Below, piece by piece: positions 1-5,421 of a DNA stretch of 5,421 bases. A model generated the notes under the pieces. It was given only the letters and a program-made list of their open reading frames with translations. It ran no database searches and was not told the DNA's origin. The position numbers and the translations under genes are program-made. Source of the DNA: an uncultured Candidatus Melainabacteria bacterium (lineage in GTDB: Bacteria > Cyanobacteriota > Vampirovibrionia > Gastranaerophilales > Gastranaerophilaceae); assembly GCA_946186335.1 (NCBI GenBank), contig CAMHMW010000122.1:1-5421 (forward strand), written 5' to 3'. How positions within the stretch are numbered: the stretch's first letter is position 1; each line of letters starts with the position of its first letter.

Positions 1-696
1 ATCTGGCTTTTGAACGCTTTTGAAATGCCATGGACTCCGTCAGATTTTAATAAGGCATCAATGACTTTTGCGCCTGATAAGAATGCACTTTTAAGAGCGC
101 AGATTCAGACGACAAACAAAGACCCTTACGAAAGGTCACCGCTGGATGTTCTTATGCAGTCAACCTTTATGCAAATAGGTTCGCAGCAGTCTTATAACAC
201 CTTAACTGATAAAAGAACGGGTAAATTTAACCAGAACGACAAAGGGCTGATTGAATTTGAAAAAACCTTTACGGAGTCTGTTGTATTTGACAAAAATATT
301 TTATCAGTAACCTACCAAAAAGTTGATGAAAATGCTCGTCTTGTAGGTTATGAAACCGATATTCCGACAATGAAAAAACATCTTCTCACGGCACTAAACG
401 AAAAAGAAAATGTTATTTTGGGTTACACTCAAACAGACAGCAACAATATCATCATAAACGGTCATGAAATAACGCTTGTCGGCTATCGTACCGATAAGGA
501 AACAGGCAAAATAATATTTATCTGCAACGATACTGACGATAATATCCCGAATCTGATCGAATATCCTGAGGATTATCTGTTGCCCAAGATTCATCACGCA
601 GCGTTACCAAAACACATAGTTGAACAGGATTTGAACATTGTTCCGAACTGGGTTGAGGGAATAGATGTTTATAAACAAATGCGCAGCGCCGCATAA
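1..696 (+). CDS. Hypothetical protein, 3' part only; possible papain/calpain-like cysteine protease C-terminal half
   Basis: The reading frame is open from the first base of the window (codons for I, W, L precede the TTG at 10) and ends at TAA 694-696, so 231 codons of a longer gene are visible. The TTG at 10 is not a convincing start: it has no visible ribosome binding site, and the frame continues upstream. I do not recognise the protein with certainty. Counting from the TTG, residues 119-175 read as an alternating strand pattern: a hydrophobic 'NVILGYT' strand, then NGHEITLVGYR (His152), then KIIFICND (Asn173). This order, a Gly-His before a hydrophobic strand and then Asn/Asp at the end of the next strand, is typical of the second half of papain-, calpain- and C39-type proteases, where the catalytic Cys lies far upstream. 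No Cys occurs before residue 172 in the visible part, so the nucleophile, if any, is outside the window. No signal peptide or membrane segment is visible. The coding call is firm; the protease call is a weak inference. Confidence 0.8.
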   Translation: MWLLNAFEMPWTPSDFNKASMTFAPDKNALLRAQIQTTNKDPYERSPLDVLMQSTFMQIGSQQSYNTLTDKRTGKFNQNDKGLIEFEKTFTESVVFDKNILSVTYQKVDENARLVGYETDIPTMKKHLLTALNEKENVILGYTQTDSNNIIINGHEITLVGYRTDKETGKIIFICNDTDDNIPNLIEYPEDYLLPKIHHAALPKHIVEQDLNIVPNWVEGIDVYKQMRSAA

Positions 697-740
697 GATA
701 ACAATTCGTTAACCAAATAATTAATTTTTCCTTAAATTTA

Positions 741-769
741 TTAATATTTTATGTTTTCCGTTATATAAA
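741..769 (+). promoter_or_regulatory. Candidate sigma70-type promoter for groES-groEL
   Basis: TTAATA (741-746, 4 of 6 matches to TTGACA) and TATAAA (764-769, 5 of 6 matches to TATAAT) are separated by 17 bases. This would start transcription near 776, giving a short leader of about 27 bases before groES. The surroundings are so AT-rich that such matches arise easily by chance. No strong terminator is visible after the upstream gene, so read-through from it cannot be excluded. Confidence 0.3.
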
Positions 770-790
770 TGTAATGTAGTGTAAAAAAGA

Positions 791-795
791 AGGAG
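791..795 (+). promoter_or_regulatory. groES ribosome binding site
   Basis: AGGAG lies 7 bases before the ATG at 803, which is near-ideal spacing. It fixes the groES start and agrees with the conserved N-terminus of the protein. Confidence 0.85.
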
Positions 796-802
796 AAAAA
801 TT

Positions 803-1087
803 ATGATTAAACCGTTAGGAGAAAGAATTGTTATTAAAGTTATAGAAGAAACAGAACAAACATCAGGCGGAATATTTATTCCGGATAGTGCAAAAGAAAA
901 ACCCCAAAGAGGTGAGATTGTAGCAGTCGGATTAGGCAAAATTAATGATAAAGGTGAAAGAGAACCGATGGATGTAAAAGTCGGAGATGTTGTTTTATAT
1001 GCTAAATATGCAGGAACAGATGTTAAAGTTGATGGCGTTGAATACAAAATTTTATCGGTAAAAGATGCTCTGGCTGTTATTGAATAA
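803..1087 (+). CDS. groES: Co-chaperonin GroES (Hsp10)
   Basis: This gene encodes the 10 kDa co-chaperonin, which forms a heptameric lid on the GroEL ring and encloses unfolded protein in the cytoplasm during the ATP-driven folding cycle. The product is 94 residues, the normal family length. It starts with the conserved MIKPLGERIVIK strand. Next comes the mobile loop at about residues 15-32, with SGGIFIPD carrying the hydrophobic Ile-Phe-Ile segment that docks on the GroEL apical domain. The KPQRGEIVAVG strand follows, then the KVGDVVLYAKYAGTDVK core near residues 59-75. The start is set by AGGAG at 791-795. groEL follows 94 bases downstream on the same strand, the usual operon order. There is no CIRCE operator (TTAGCACTC-N9-GAGTGCTAA) upstream, so HrcA control is not supported here. 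I see no truncation or missing segment. Confidence 0.97.
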   Translation: MIKPLGERIVIKVIEETEQTSGGIFIPDSAKEKPQRGEIVAVGLGKINDKGEREPMDVKVGDVVLYAKYAGTDVKVDGVEYKILSVKDALAVIE

Positions 1088-1181
1088 AAGTGAATAAGTC
1101 GTTAAGACGATAAGTCCGATAAGTTCATAAACCGTCTTTGCAGACTTAACAGACATAGATATAAAAAGGAGAAATATAAAA
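1088..1181 (+). other. groES-groEL intercistronic spacer with repeats and competing stems
   Basis: The spacer contains ATAAGTC (1094-1100), ATAAGTC (1110-1116) and ATAAGTT (1119-1125). GTTAAG at 1101-1106 is the exact reverse complement of CTTAAC at 1145-1150. AAGACG at 1104-1109 is complementary to CGTCTT at 1133-1138. TAAGTC (first and second repeats) is complementary to GACTTA at 1143-1148. A local hairpin, GTCT-TTGC-AGAC, can form at 1134-1145. These pairings are mutually exclusive in part, so the spacer mRNA may switch between folds. It ends in the groEL ribosome binding site. There is no run of T that would make it an intrinsic terminator. Confidence 0.5.
1166..1171 (+). promoter_or_regulatory. 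groEL ribosome binding site
   Basis: AAGGAG lies 10 bases before the ATG at 1182. The spacing is slightly long but the match is strong. It supports the start chosen for groEL and independent initiation rather than coupling to groES. Confidence 0.8.
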
Positions 1182-2834
1182 ATGGCAAAAAAAATTATTT
1201 TTGATGAAGAAGCAAGAAAATCGCTTCTTAGGGGAATTGATGCGGTAGCAGATGCGGTAAAGGTTACATTAGGGCCAAAAGGTAGAAATGTAATTCTGAC
1301 AAAAAAATTCGGCGCACCTCAAATTGTTAACGATGGTGTTACTATTGCAAAAGAAATTGAATTAAAAGATGCGTTAGAAAATTCAGGTGCACAATTATTA
1401 AAAGAAGTTTCATCCAAAACAAATGATGTAGCAGGTGACGGTACAACAACAGCTTCTGTTTTGGCACAAGCAATCGTTCGTGAAGGATTGAAAAACCTGA
1501 CGGCAGGAGCTAACCCGATGTCAATGAAACGTGGTATTGACAGAGCAGTTGAATCTGCAGTTTCAAAAATCAAAGCTATGTCAAGACCAGTTAACACAAA
1601 AGAAGAAATTGCACAAGTTGCAGCTATTTCAGCAGGTAATAACAAAGAAATCGGTGAACTTATTGCAGAAGCAATGGAAAAAGTCGGTCACGACGGTGTT
1701 ATTACAGTAGAAGAATCTAAATCTTTCGGAACAAATTTGAAAGTTGTTGAAGGTATGCAGTTTGATAAAGGTTATATTTCACCGTATTTCGTAACCGACC
1801 CTGAAAGAATGGAAGCAGTTTTGGAAGATGCTTACGTATTCTGCTGCAACAAGAAAATCAACTTAATTGCTGACCTTGTTCCGTTACTTGAACAGGTTGC
1901 ACGTGAAGGCAAATCATTGTTATTAATCGCAGAAGATGTTGAAGGAGAAGCTCTTGCTACATTGGTTGTTAATACAATGAGAAAAGTTATCAGAGCGGTT
2001 GCGGTTAAAGCTCCCGGATTTGGTGACAGAAGAAAAGCTATGCTTGAAGATATTGCTATCTTAACAGGCGGTGAAATGTTTACAGAAGAATTGGGTATCA
2101 AATTAGAAAATGTTACTATTCAAATGCTTGGTAAAGCAAAAAGAGTTACTGTAACAAAAGATGAAACAACAATTGTTGTAGGTGACGAAACCAAAGCTGC
2201 TGTTGAAAAGCAAATTGCTTTAATTAAGAGCCAAATTGCAATATCTGACAGTGAATATGATAAAGAAAAACTTCAAGAACGTGTAGCAAAACTTTCAGGC
2301 GGCGTTGCAGTAATTGAAGTAGGTGCTGCAAGCGAAGTTGAACTTAAAGAAAGAAAATTGAGAATTGAAGATGCTCTTAATGCAACAAGAGCTGCAAATG
2401 AAGAAGGTATAGTCCCCGGCGGCGGTGTTGCACTTTTGAGAGTTCAACAAGAATTGAATAAATCAATGGAAGGTATTGATTTTGAATCCGATGATGAAAA
2501 AGTCGGTTATAAGATTTTGACAGCAGCACTTGATGTACCTTTGAGAGCTATCGCTCGCAATGCAGGTGCAAAAGCAGACGTAGTTGTTGATTGTATTCTT
2601 GAAAAAGATGGTGCATACGGATATGATGCGTTAAATAGCAAATATGTTGATATGTTCCAGGCAGGAATTGTTGACCCGGCAAAAGTTACACGTTCAGCTC
2701 TGTTGAATGCAGCATCTGTCGGTTCAATGCTTTTAACAACCGAAGCTGCTGTTGTAGAAATTCCGGAAGAAAAATCTTCTGCACCTGATATGTCTGCTAT
2801 GGCAGGTATGGGTGGTATGGGCGGCATGATGTAG
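1182..2834 (+). CDS. groEL: Chaperonin GroEL (Hsp60, group I)
   Basis: This is the 60 kDa chaperonin subunit, which forms the double-ring ATPase that refolds proteins in the cytoplasm together with GroES. The product is 550 residues against 548 in Escherichia coli. The ATP site is intact: VTLGPKGRN (28-36), Asp51 in NDGVT, GDGTTT (85-90, with Asp86) and the catalytic Asp397 in RIEDALNATRAA; each lies one position before its E. coli counterpart. GGGVA is at 413-417. The apical hydrophobic contacts for substrate and GroES are kept: Tyr198, Tyr202, Phe203, Val233, Leu236, Leu258, Val262 and Val263. The family signature VKAPGFGDRRK is at 275-285. The tail ends in the flexible GGM-type repeat (AGMGGMGGMM). 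One oddity is a Cys221-Cys222 pair followed by Asn before KKIN, where relatives usually carry Asp before KKI. This is a full, functional-looking gene; whether it is the only groEL of the genome cannot be seen. Confidence 0.98.
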   Translation: MAKKIIFDEEARKSLLRGIDAVADAVKVTLGPKGRNVILTKKFGAPQIVNDGVTIAKEIELKDALENSGAQLLKEVSSKTNDVAGDGTTTASVLAQAIVREGLKNLTAGANPMSMKRGIDRAVESAVSKIKAMSRPVNTKEEIAQVAAISAGNNKEIGELIAEAMEKVGHDGVITVEESKSFGTNLKVVEGMQFDKGYISPYFVTDPERMEAVLEDAYVFCCNKKINLIADLVPLLEQVAREGKSLLLIAEDVEGEALATLVVNTMRKVIRAVAVKAPGFGDRRKAMLEDIAILTGGEMFTEELGIKLENVTIQMLGKAKRVTVTKDETTIVVGDETKAAVEKQIALIKSQIAISDSEYDKEKLQERVAKLSGGVAVIEVGAASEVELKERKLRIEDALNATRAANEEGIVPGGGVALLRVQQELNKSMEGIDFESDDEKVGYKILTAALDVPLRAIARNAGAKADVVVDCILEKDGAYGYDALNSKYVDMFQAGIVDPAKVTRSALLNAASVGSMLLTTEAAVVEIPEEKSSAPDMSAMAGMGGMGGMM

Positions 2835-2864
2835 TGTCAATACGAACCGATAAAAGTCAAATTA

Positions 2865-2898
2865 AAGAAAGGGTGCGTCATTTGATGCACCCTTTCTT
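2865..2898. terminator. Strong hairpin, probable bidirectional terminator (groEL side)
   Basis: A 15-bp stem (2865-2879 with 2884-2898, one G-U pair) closes a 4-base ATTT loop. The core is GGGTGC/GCACCC and the outer part AAGAAA/TTTCTT. On the + strand it lies 30 bases after the groEL stop; the T-rich right arm is followed by AATAAT rather than a clean T run. On the - strand the arm runs into CTTTAATTTGAC, a better T-rich tail. It sits between converging genes, which suits termination in both directions. Confidence 0.8.
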
Positions 2899-2934
2899 AA
2901 TAATATGACAGGCTAAATCCTGTTATATTATTAA
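2897..2934. terminator. Second adjacent hairpin, probable terminator (coaBC operon side)
   Basis: A 16-bp stem (2897-2912 with 2919-2934, one G-U pair) with loop CTAAAT begins on the last two bases of the first hairpin. It is AT-rich except for the GACAGG/CCTGTT top. On the - strand it begins 6 bases after the stop codon of the 236-residue gene, so it would be the first structure met by RNA polymerase leaving that operon, backed up by the stronger hairpin beyond it. Confidence 0.65.
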
Positions 2935-2940
2935 GATTTA

Positions 2941-3651
2941 TTATTTCAACTTATTATATGTCTTTATTGCATTAATCAGTTTTGAATTGCTTTGAATTTC
3001 GCAGAGTTTTACAAGTGCCCATTTCGCGGTTTTTTCTTTATCCTCGAGTGCAATTTGTCCCGATTTATGTGCCATATCAAGGTTATCATCTATTGTTTTA
3101 TAAAGATTTATAAGAGTTTTATTGTCCATTCTGTGTATGGGTCTTACGAAGTAATCCGCAACTCCGCCAGAATTATATTCAAGTGTGCGGTATAGGTACT
3201 GGACAATATCTTTTACGTCGTTTAGTTTGTAATCAAGAAATACGACAAGTTGGTCTTTTTTCCCATGCCGATAGACATAAGTTTTCACTTTTTCAAGCAA
3301 TTCGGGGGAATATTTTGAAAGGTCTTTTCCTTCTTCAATATCTTCGGTAATGGTTCTTATCATAAAATCAATTTCTGAGGGGTCAATTCCTAGTGCTTTT
3401 GCAAGAAGTATTTTATCTCCCCGTTTTGTGAAAGAGTTTTTCAGCGGTCTGAATTTTTGTAACGGACGTCCTTGCATCATGTGTGCGTATTCGCTTGATG
3501 TAATGGTTTGCTTTATAATATCCGTTATGTCGCTGTGGTGTTGGTTAAAAAATGCGACTTTTTCGCCGTCTGAAATTTTATTTGAGGCAAATACTTTTTG
3601 AACCGTATATAAATCAACATTTGTAATTGCACTGATTTGTAAATCGCTCAT
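2941..3651 (-). CDS. Uncharacterised 236-residue protein, last gene of the coaBC-nif3 operon
   Basis: I do not recognise this protein. It has 236 residues with no signal peptide, no membrane segment and no CxxC or zinc-ribbon motif; Cys217 is its only cysteine. It is rich in Lys, Asp, Glu and Ile and looks largely alpha-helical and soluble. A basic stretch at about 62-80 (GRPLQKFRPLKNSFTKRGDK) sits between a helical N-terminal part and a middle part with an 'ALGIDPSEIDFMIRTI' segment. That segment resembles a small helix-turn-helix-like or helical-bundle repeat, but I would not call DNA binding from it. The C-terminal 100 residues are strongly charged helices. The ATG at 3651 overlaps the nif3 stop in an ATGA (3648-3651), and a G-rich stretch (GGGGG) lies about 9 bases upstream, so translation is probably coupled. 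Its place behind coaBC and nif3 suggests co-expression but does not give a function. The length and clean frame make it a real gene. Confidence 0.85.
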   Translation of the reverse strand: MSDLQISAITNVDLYTVQKVFASNKISDGEKVAFFNQHHSDITDIIKQTITSSEYAHMMQGRPLQKFRPLKNSFTKRGDKILLAKALGIDPSEIDFMIRTITEDIEEGKDLSKYSPELLEKVKTYVYRHGKKDQLVVFLDYKLNDVKDIVQYLYRTLEYNSGGVADYFVRPIHRMDNKTLINLYKTIDDNLDMAHKSGQIALEDKEKTAKWALVKLCEIQSNSKLINAIKTYNKLK

Positions 3652-4376
3652 TGTATAACCCCCATAATAAACGGAGAATGCTCATTCGCAAATACAATCT
3701 CTGTTCCGCTACCGATAAGTTTTTCAAACATCGGAAGTATCGGAATTTCTGATTCAAAATGTCCGATGTCATAAACTAAAATATTTGAGTCTAATGCGGT
3801 GTGAAATTTCAAATCTCCCGTAACAAAACAGTCTGCGCCGTATTCTTCCGCCTGCGAGATAAATTCAGAACCGGAGCCTGCGCAAAATCCTATCTTTTTA
3901 ATAGTTTTTATCTCTTTATTATTAACGTATCGCAAATTTGGAGATATTTTACGAAGTTTTTGTGTCAATTCCGAAATAGCAAGCGGGGTTGTTAATTCTA
4001 CATATCTGACAAAATCTTTGTATTCAATTTTTTCATTTTGAAAATTTAGTGTTTTAATTAGTGTATCGGTTGTTCCGCCGTATGCCAAATCCATGTTTGT
4101 ATGTGCGGAATATATATCAATAACGGGTTTAAAAACATCAGAAACGAGTGCAGAATGACAACAGCAAATTTCAAACATCGGGTGGTGAGATATTATCATA
4201 TCACAATTTTGTTTCAGGGCTTGTTTTATAACATCTTCTGTGGGGGTGAGGCATAGCATAATTTTTGAAACTTCCTGTTTGTCAGTTTCAGCCATAAACC
4301 CTACACAGTCCCATTCTTCTGCTGTTTCGGGAGGTGCAAATTCTTCTATTCTGCGTATGATTTCGTATTTATTCAT
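3648..4376 (-). CDS. NIF3/DUF34 family dinuclear metal-binding protein (YbgI/YqfO type)
   Basis: The 242-residue product is close to the short bacterial form of the family (E. coli YbgI, 247) and lacks the extra PII-like domain inserted in the roughly 370-residue Gram-positive members. The family metal ligands are present: His64-His65 in IISHHPMFE, Asp96 in SAHTNMD, and His206 with Glu210 in DIGHFESE. Also visible are the N-terminal AEEWDCVGF motif (19-27), the AYGGTTDTL segment and the second-domain CAGSGSEFISQAEEYGADCFVTGDLKFH block (165-192). Family members are toroidal hexamers with a two-metal site; the old label 'GTP cyclohydrolase I type 2' is not well supported, and the true role is unsettled. 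The ATG at 4376 overlaps the coaBC stop by 8 bases, with GGAG ending 10 bases upstream. An oddity is a Cys71-Cys72-Cys73-His74 run directly after the HHPMFEI motif. The family call is firm; the reaction is unknown. Confidence 0.93.
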   Translation of the reverse strand: MNKYEIIRRIEEFAPPETAEEWDCVGFMAETDKQEVSKIMLCLTPTEDVIKQALKQNCDMIISHHPMFEICCCHSALVSDVFKPVIDIYSAHTNMDLAYGGTTDTLIKTLNFQNEKIEYKDFVRYVELTTPLAISELTQKLRKISPNLRYVNNKEIKTIKKIGFCAGSGSEFISQAEEYGADCFVTGDLKFHTALDSNILVYDIGHFESEIPILPMFEKLIGSGTEIVFANEHSPFIMGVIQ

Positions 4377-5421
4377 TTACAATATGCTCCAGAATCTTTC
4401 TTGCAAGGATAGTTTTAGGTGCCTTGTCTAATTGTGTCATTCCGCCGTTTTTATCAAGTATTGTCACCTCATTATCATCTGACGAAAACCCGATGTCTTT
4501 TCTTGAAATATCGTTTGCAATTAAGTAATCACAACCTTTTTTTGATATTTTTTCTTTTGCATTTTCTATAAGGTTTTCTGATTCTGCACAGAACCCGACA
4601 ATAGTTTGATGAGTTTTGTTTTTGCATAATTCAGTTAAAATATCGGGATTTTTCACAAGTTCAAGAGTAAGTGAGTCATCATCCCCTTTTTTAATTTTTT
4701 GTCCGGAATAGTCTTTTACTCTGTAATCAGCAACGGCAGCAGCCATAATCACAATATCAGAATCTTCAAATTCATTTTCAACGGCGGATTTCATATCAAG
4801 TGCGGATTTAACTTTTACTGTTTTATAGGCAACATTAAAATCTTTTGTGGTAATCAGTACAACGCTTGCTCCCATATTATAAGCCGCATTTGCGAGAGCC
4901 AGTCCCATTTTGCCTGATGAATAGTTTGAAATATAGCGGACAGGGTCAATATCTTCTATTGTTCCGCCCGATGTTATTACGACTTTTTTACCCGTTAGTA
5001 TTTTTTGATATTGTATGGCTTCAACTGTTGTGTCAAAAATTTTATCCGTTGAACACAGTCTGCCTTTTCCTGTATATCCGCACGCCAAAAAGCCGCTTTC
5101 GGGTTCTAATATTTCAGCCCCTCTGGACTGTAATATTTTTATATTATTCTGAACTGCTTCGTTTTGCCACATGTTGCAGTTCATAGCGGGTGCGATAATC
5201 ATTTTTTTTGAAAAAGCACAGGCAACCGATGTCAGCAGATTATCCGCAATTCCTTGTGCAATTTTGCCAATGGTGTTTGCGGTTGCGGGAGCAATTATGA
5301 ATATGTCCGATTCCTCAGCAAGTGAAATATGTTCAGGCTTCCATTCTTTTGGGGAAAACTCATCAACATACACTTCGTTTTGGGAAAGGTTTTGCAGAGT
5401 TAATTTTGTGACAAAATTCAA
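4369..5421 (-). CDS. coaBC: Bifunctional phosphopantothenoylcysteine decarboxylase / phosphopantothenate-cysteine ligase, 5' end cut by window
   Basis: CoaBC joins 4'-phosphopantothenate to cysteine (CoaB, using CTP in bacteria) and decarboxylates the product to 4'-phosphopantetheine (CoaC, FMN-dependent), on the way to coenzyme A in the cytoplasm. 350 residues are visible, and by comparison with E. coli Dfp about 44 N-terminal residues lie beyond the right edge; the TTG at the very edge is an internal Leu codon. CoaC marks, numbered in the visible part: His31 in HISLAEESD, APATANTIGKIAQGIADNLL (44-63), the PAMN motif at 78-81 followed by CNMW, and the active-site lid with Cys114 in LACGYTGKGRL. 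CoaB marks: TSGGTIEDIDPVRYISN (150-166) with Asn166, SSGKMG (168-173), AAAVADYR (227-234), the KIKK lysines (242-245) and VKNPDIL. Both active sites are therefore complete apart from the N-terminal FMN-binding strand. It is the first visible gene of a - strand operon. Confidence 0.96.
   Translation of the reverse strand: MNFVTKLTLQNLSQNEVYVDEFSPKEWKPEHISLAEESDIFIIAPATANTIGKIAQGIADNLLTSVACAFSKKMIIAPAMNCNMWQNEAVQNNIKILQSRGAEILEPESGFLACGYTGKGRLCSTDKIFDTTVEAIQYQKILTGKKVVITSGGTIEDIDPVRYISNYSSGKMGLALANAAYNMGASVVLITTKDFNVAYKTVKVKSALDMKSAVENEFEDSDIVIMAAAVADYRVKDYSGQKIKKGDDDSLTLELVKNPDILTELCKNKTHQTIVGFCAESENLIENAKEKISKKGCDYLIANDISRKDIGFSSDDNEVTILDKNGGMTQLDKAPKTILARKILEHIVNE

Noticed and set aside
10..12. 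TTG at base 10 as the start of the first gene
   Set aside because: The frame is open to the window edge, no ribosome binding site is visible, and the fold pattern suggests a missing N-terminal part.
697..733. Intrinsic terminator after the first gene
   Set aside because: Only weak AT-only stems such as TAAC/GTTA are possible here, with no GC-containing stem before a T run.
721..1047. Open reading frame of 108 codons on the - strand, antisense to groES
   Set aside because: It is a shadow of groES plus the AT-rich leader, with low-complexity Ser/Thr/Pro/Leu/Ile content and no family resemblance. The + strand product is unmistakably GroES.
1094..1125. Short direct repeats as a CRISPR or integration site
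   Set aside because: The copies are only 7 bases, irregularly spaced by 9 and 3 bases, and there are no cas genes, integrase or target-site duplications nearby.
1138..1165. Second promoter just before groEL (TTGCAG, 16 bases, TATAAA)
   Set aside because: The -35 matches only 3 of 6 positions, and the start point would fall at or after the ribosome binding site at 1166-1171, leaving groEL without it.
1319..2827. Several antisense frames of about 90-108 codons within groEL
   Set aside because: They lie wholly inside a well-conserved groEL gene and their compositions are what the reverse strand of that gene would give. They are not independent genes.
2992..5186. + strand open frames opposite coaBC, nif3 and the 236-residue gene
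   Set aside because: They oppose conserved, overlapping - strand genes, are rich in Phe, Cys and Ser as expected from reversed AT-rich codons, and carry no recognisable motif.
5419..5421. TTG at the right edge as the start of coaBC
   Set aside because: Alignment by eye with Dfp/CoaBC places it at about residue 45 of the protein, in the FVTxLTxQxLS region, so it is an internal Leu codon.

Overview
The window is a mostly housekeeping stretch of an AT-rich bacterial genome that uses the standard code, has clear AGGAG-type ribosome binding sites and is tightly packed. It holds five protein genes, two of them cut by the window edges. The groES-groEL pair, the fused coaBC gene and the low GC content fit many bacteria. 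The GroEL wording (for example LVPLLEQVARE and the AGIVDPAKVTRSALLNAAS block) and the gene neighbours make a gut-type non-photosynthetic cyanobacterial relative (Vampirovibrionia/Melainabacteria, Gastranaerophilales) my best guess. That is inference from memory, not a demonstrated placement.

Left part, + strand: bases 1-696 are the 3' end of a gene of unknown function. Its C-terminal half resembles the His/Asn half of a papain- or calpain-like cysteine protease. A 106-base AT-rich gap (697-802) holds a weak promoter candidate and the groES ribosome binding site. groES (803-1087) and groEL (1182-2834) follow as a classical chaperonin operon. They are separated by a 94-base spacer with repeated ATAAGTY words and several competing inverted repeats.

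Centre: groEL converges on an operon from the other strand. The 106 bases between the two stop codons are largely filled by two back-to-back hairpins (2865-2898 and 2897-2934), which probably terminate transcription in both directions.

Right part, - strand: transcription runs from the right edge leftwards through coaBC (5' end missing), a NIF3/DUF34 metal-binding protein, and a 236-residue protein I do not recognise. The genes overlap by 8 and 4 bases, so they look like one translationally coupled operon. CoaBC makes 4'-phosphopantetheine from phosphopantothenate and cysteine for coenzyme A. The roles of the two downstream proteins are not settled by the sequence.

I see no mobile element, CRISPR array, tRNA, rRNA or phage gene, and no strong sign of a new multi-gene system. 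The points most worth a second look are the 236-residue orphan in the coaBC operon, the CCCH cluster beside the metal site of the NIF3 protein, the structured groES leader and groES-groEL spacer without a CIRCE operator, and the tandem hairpins.
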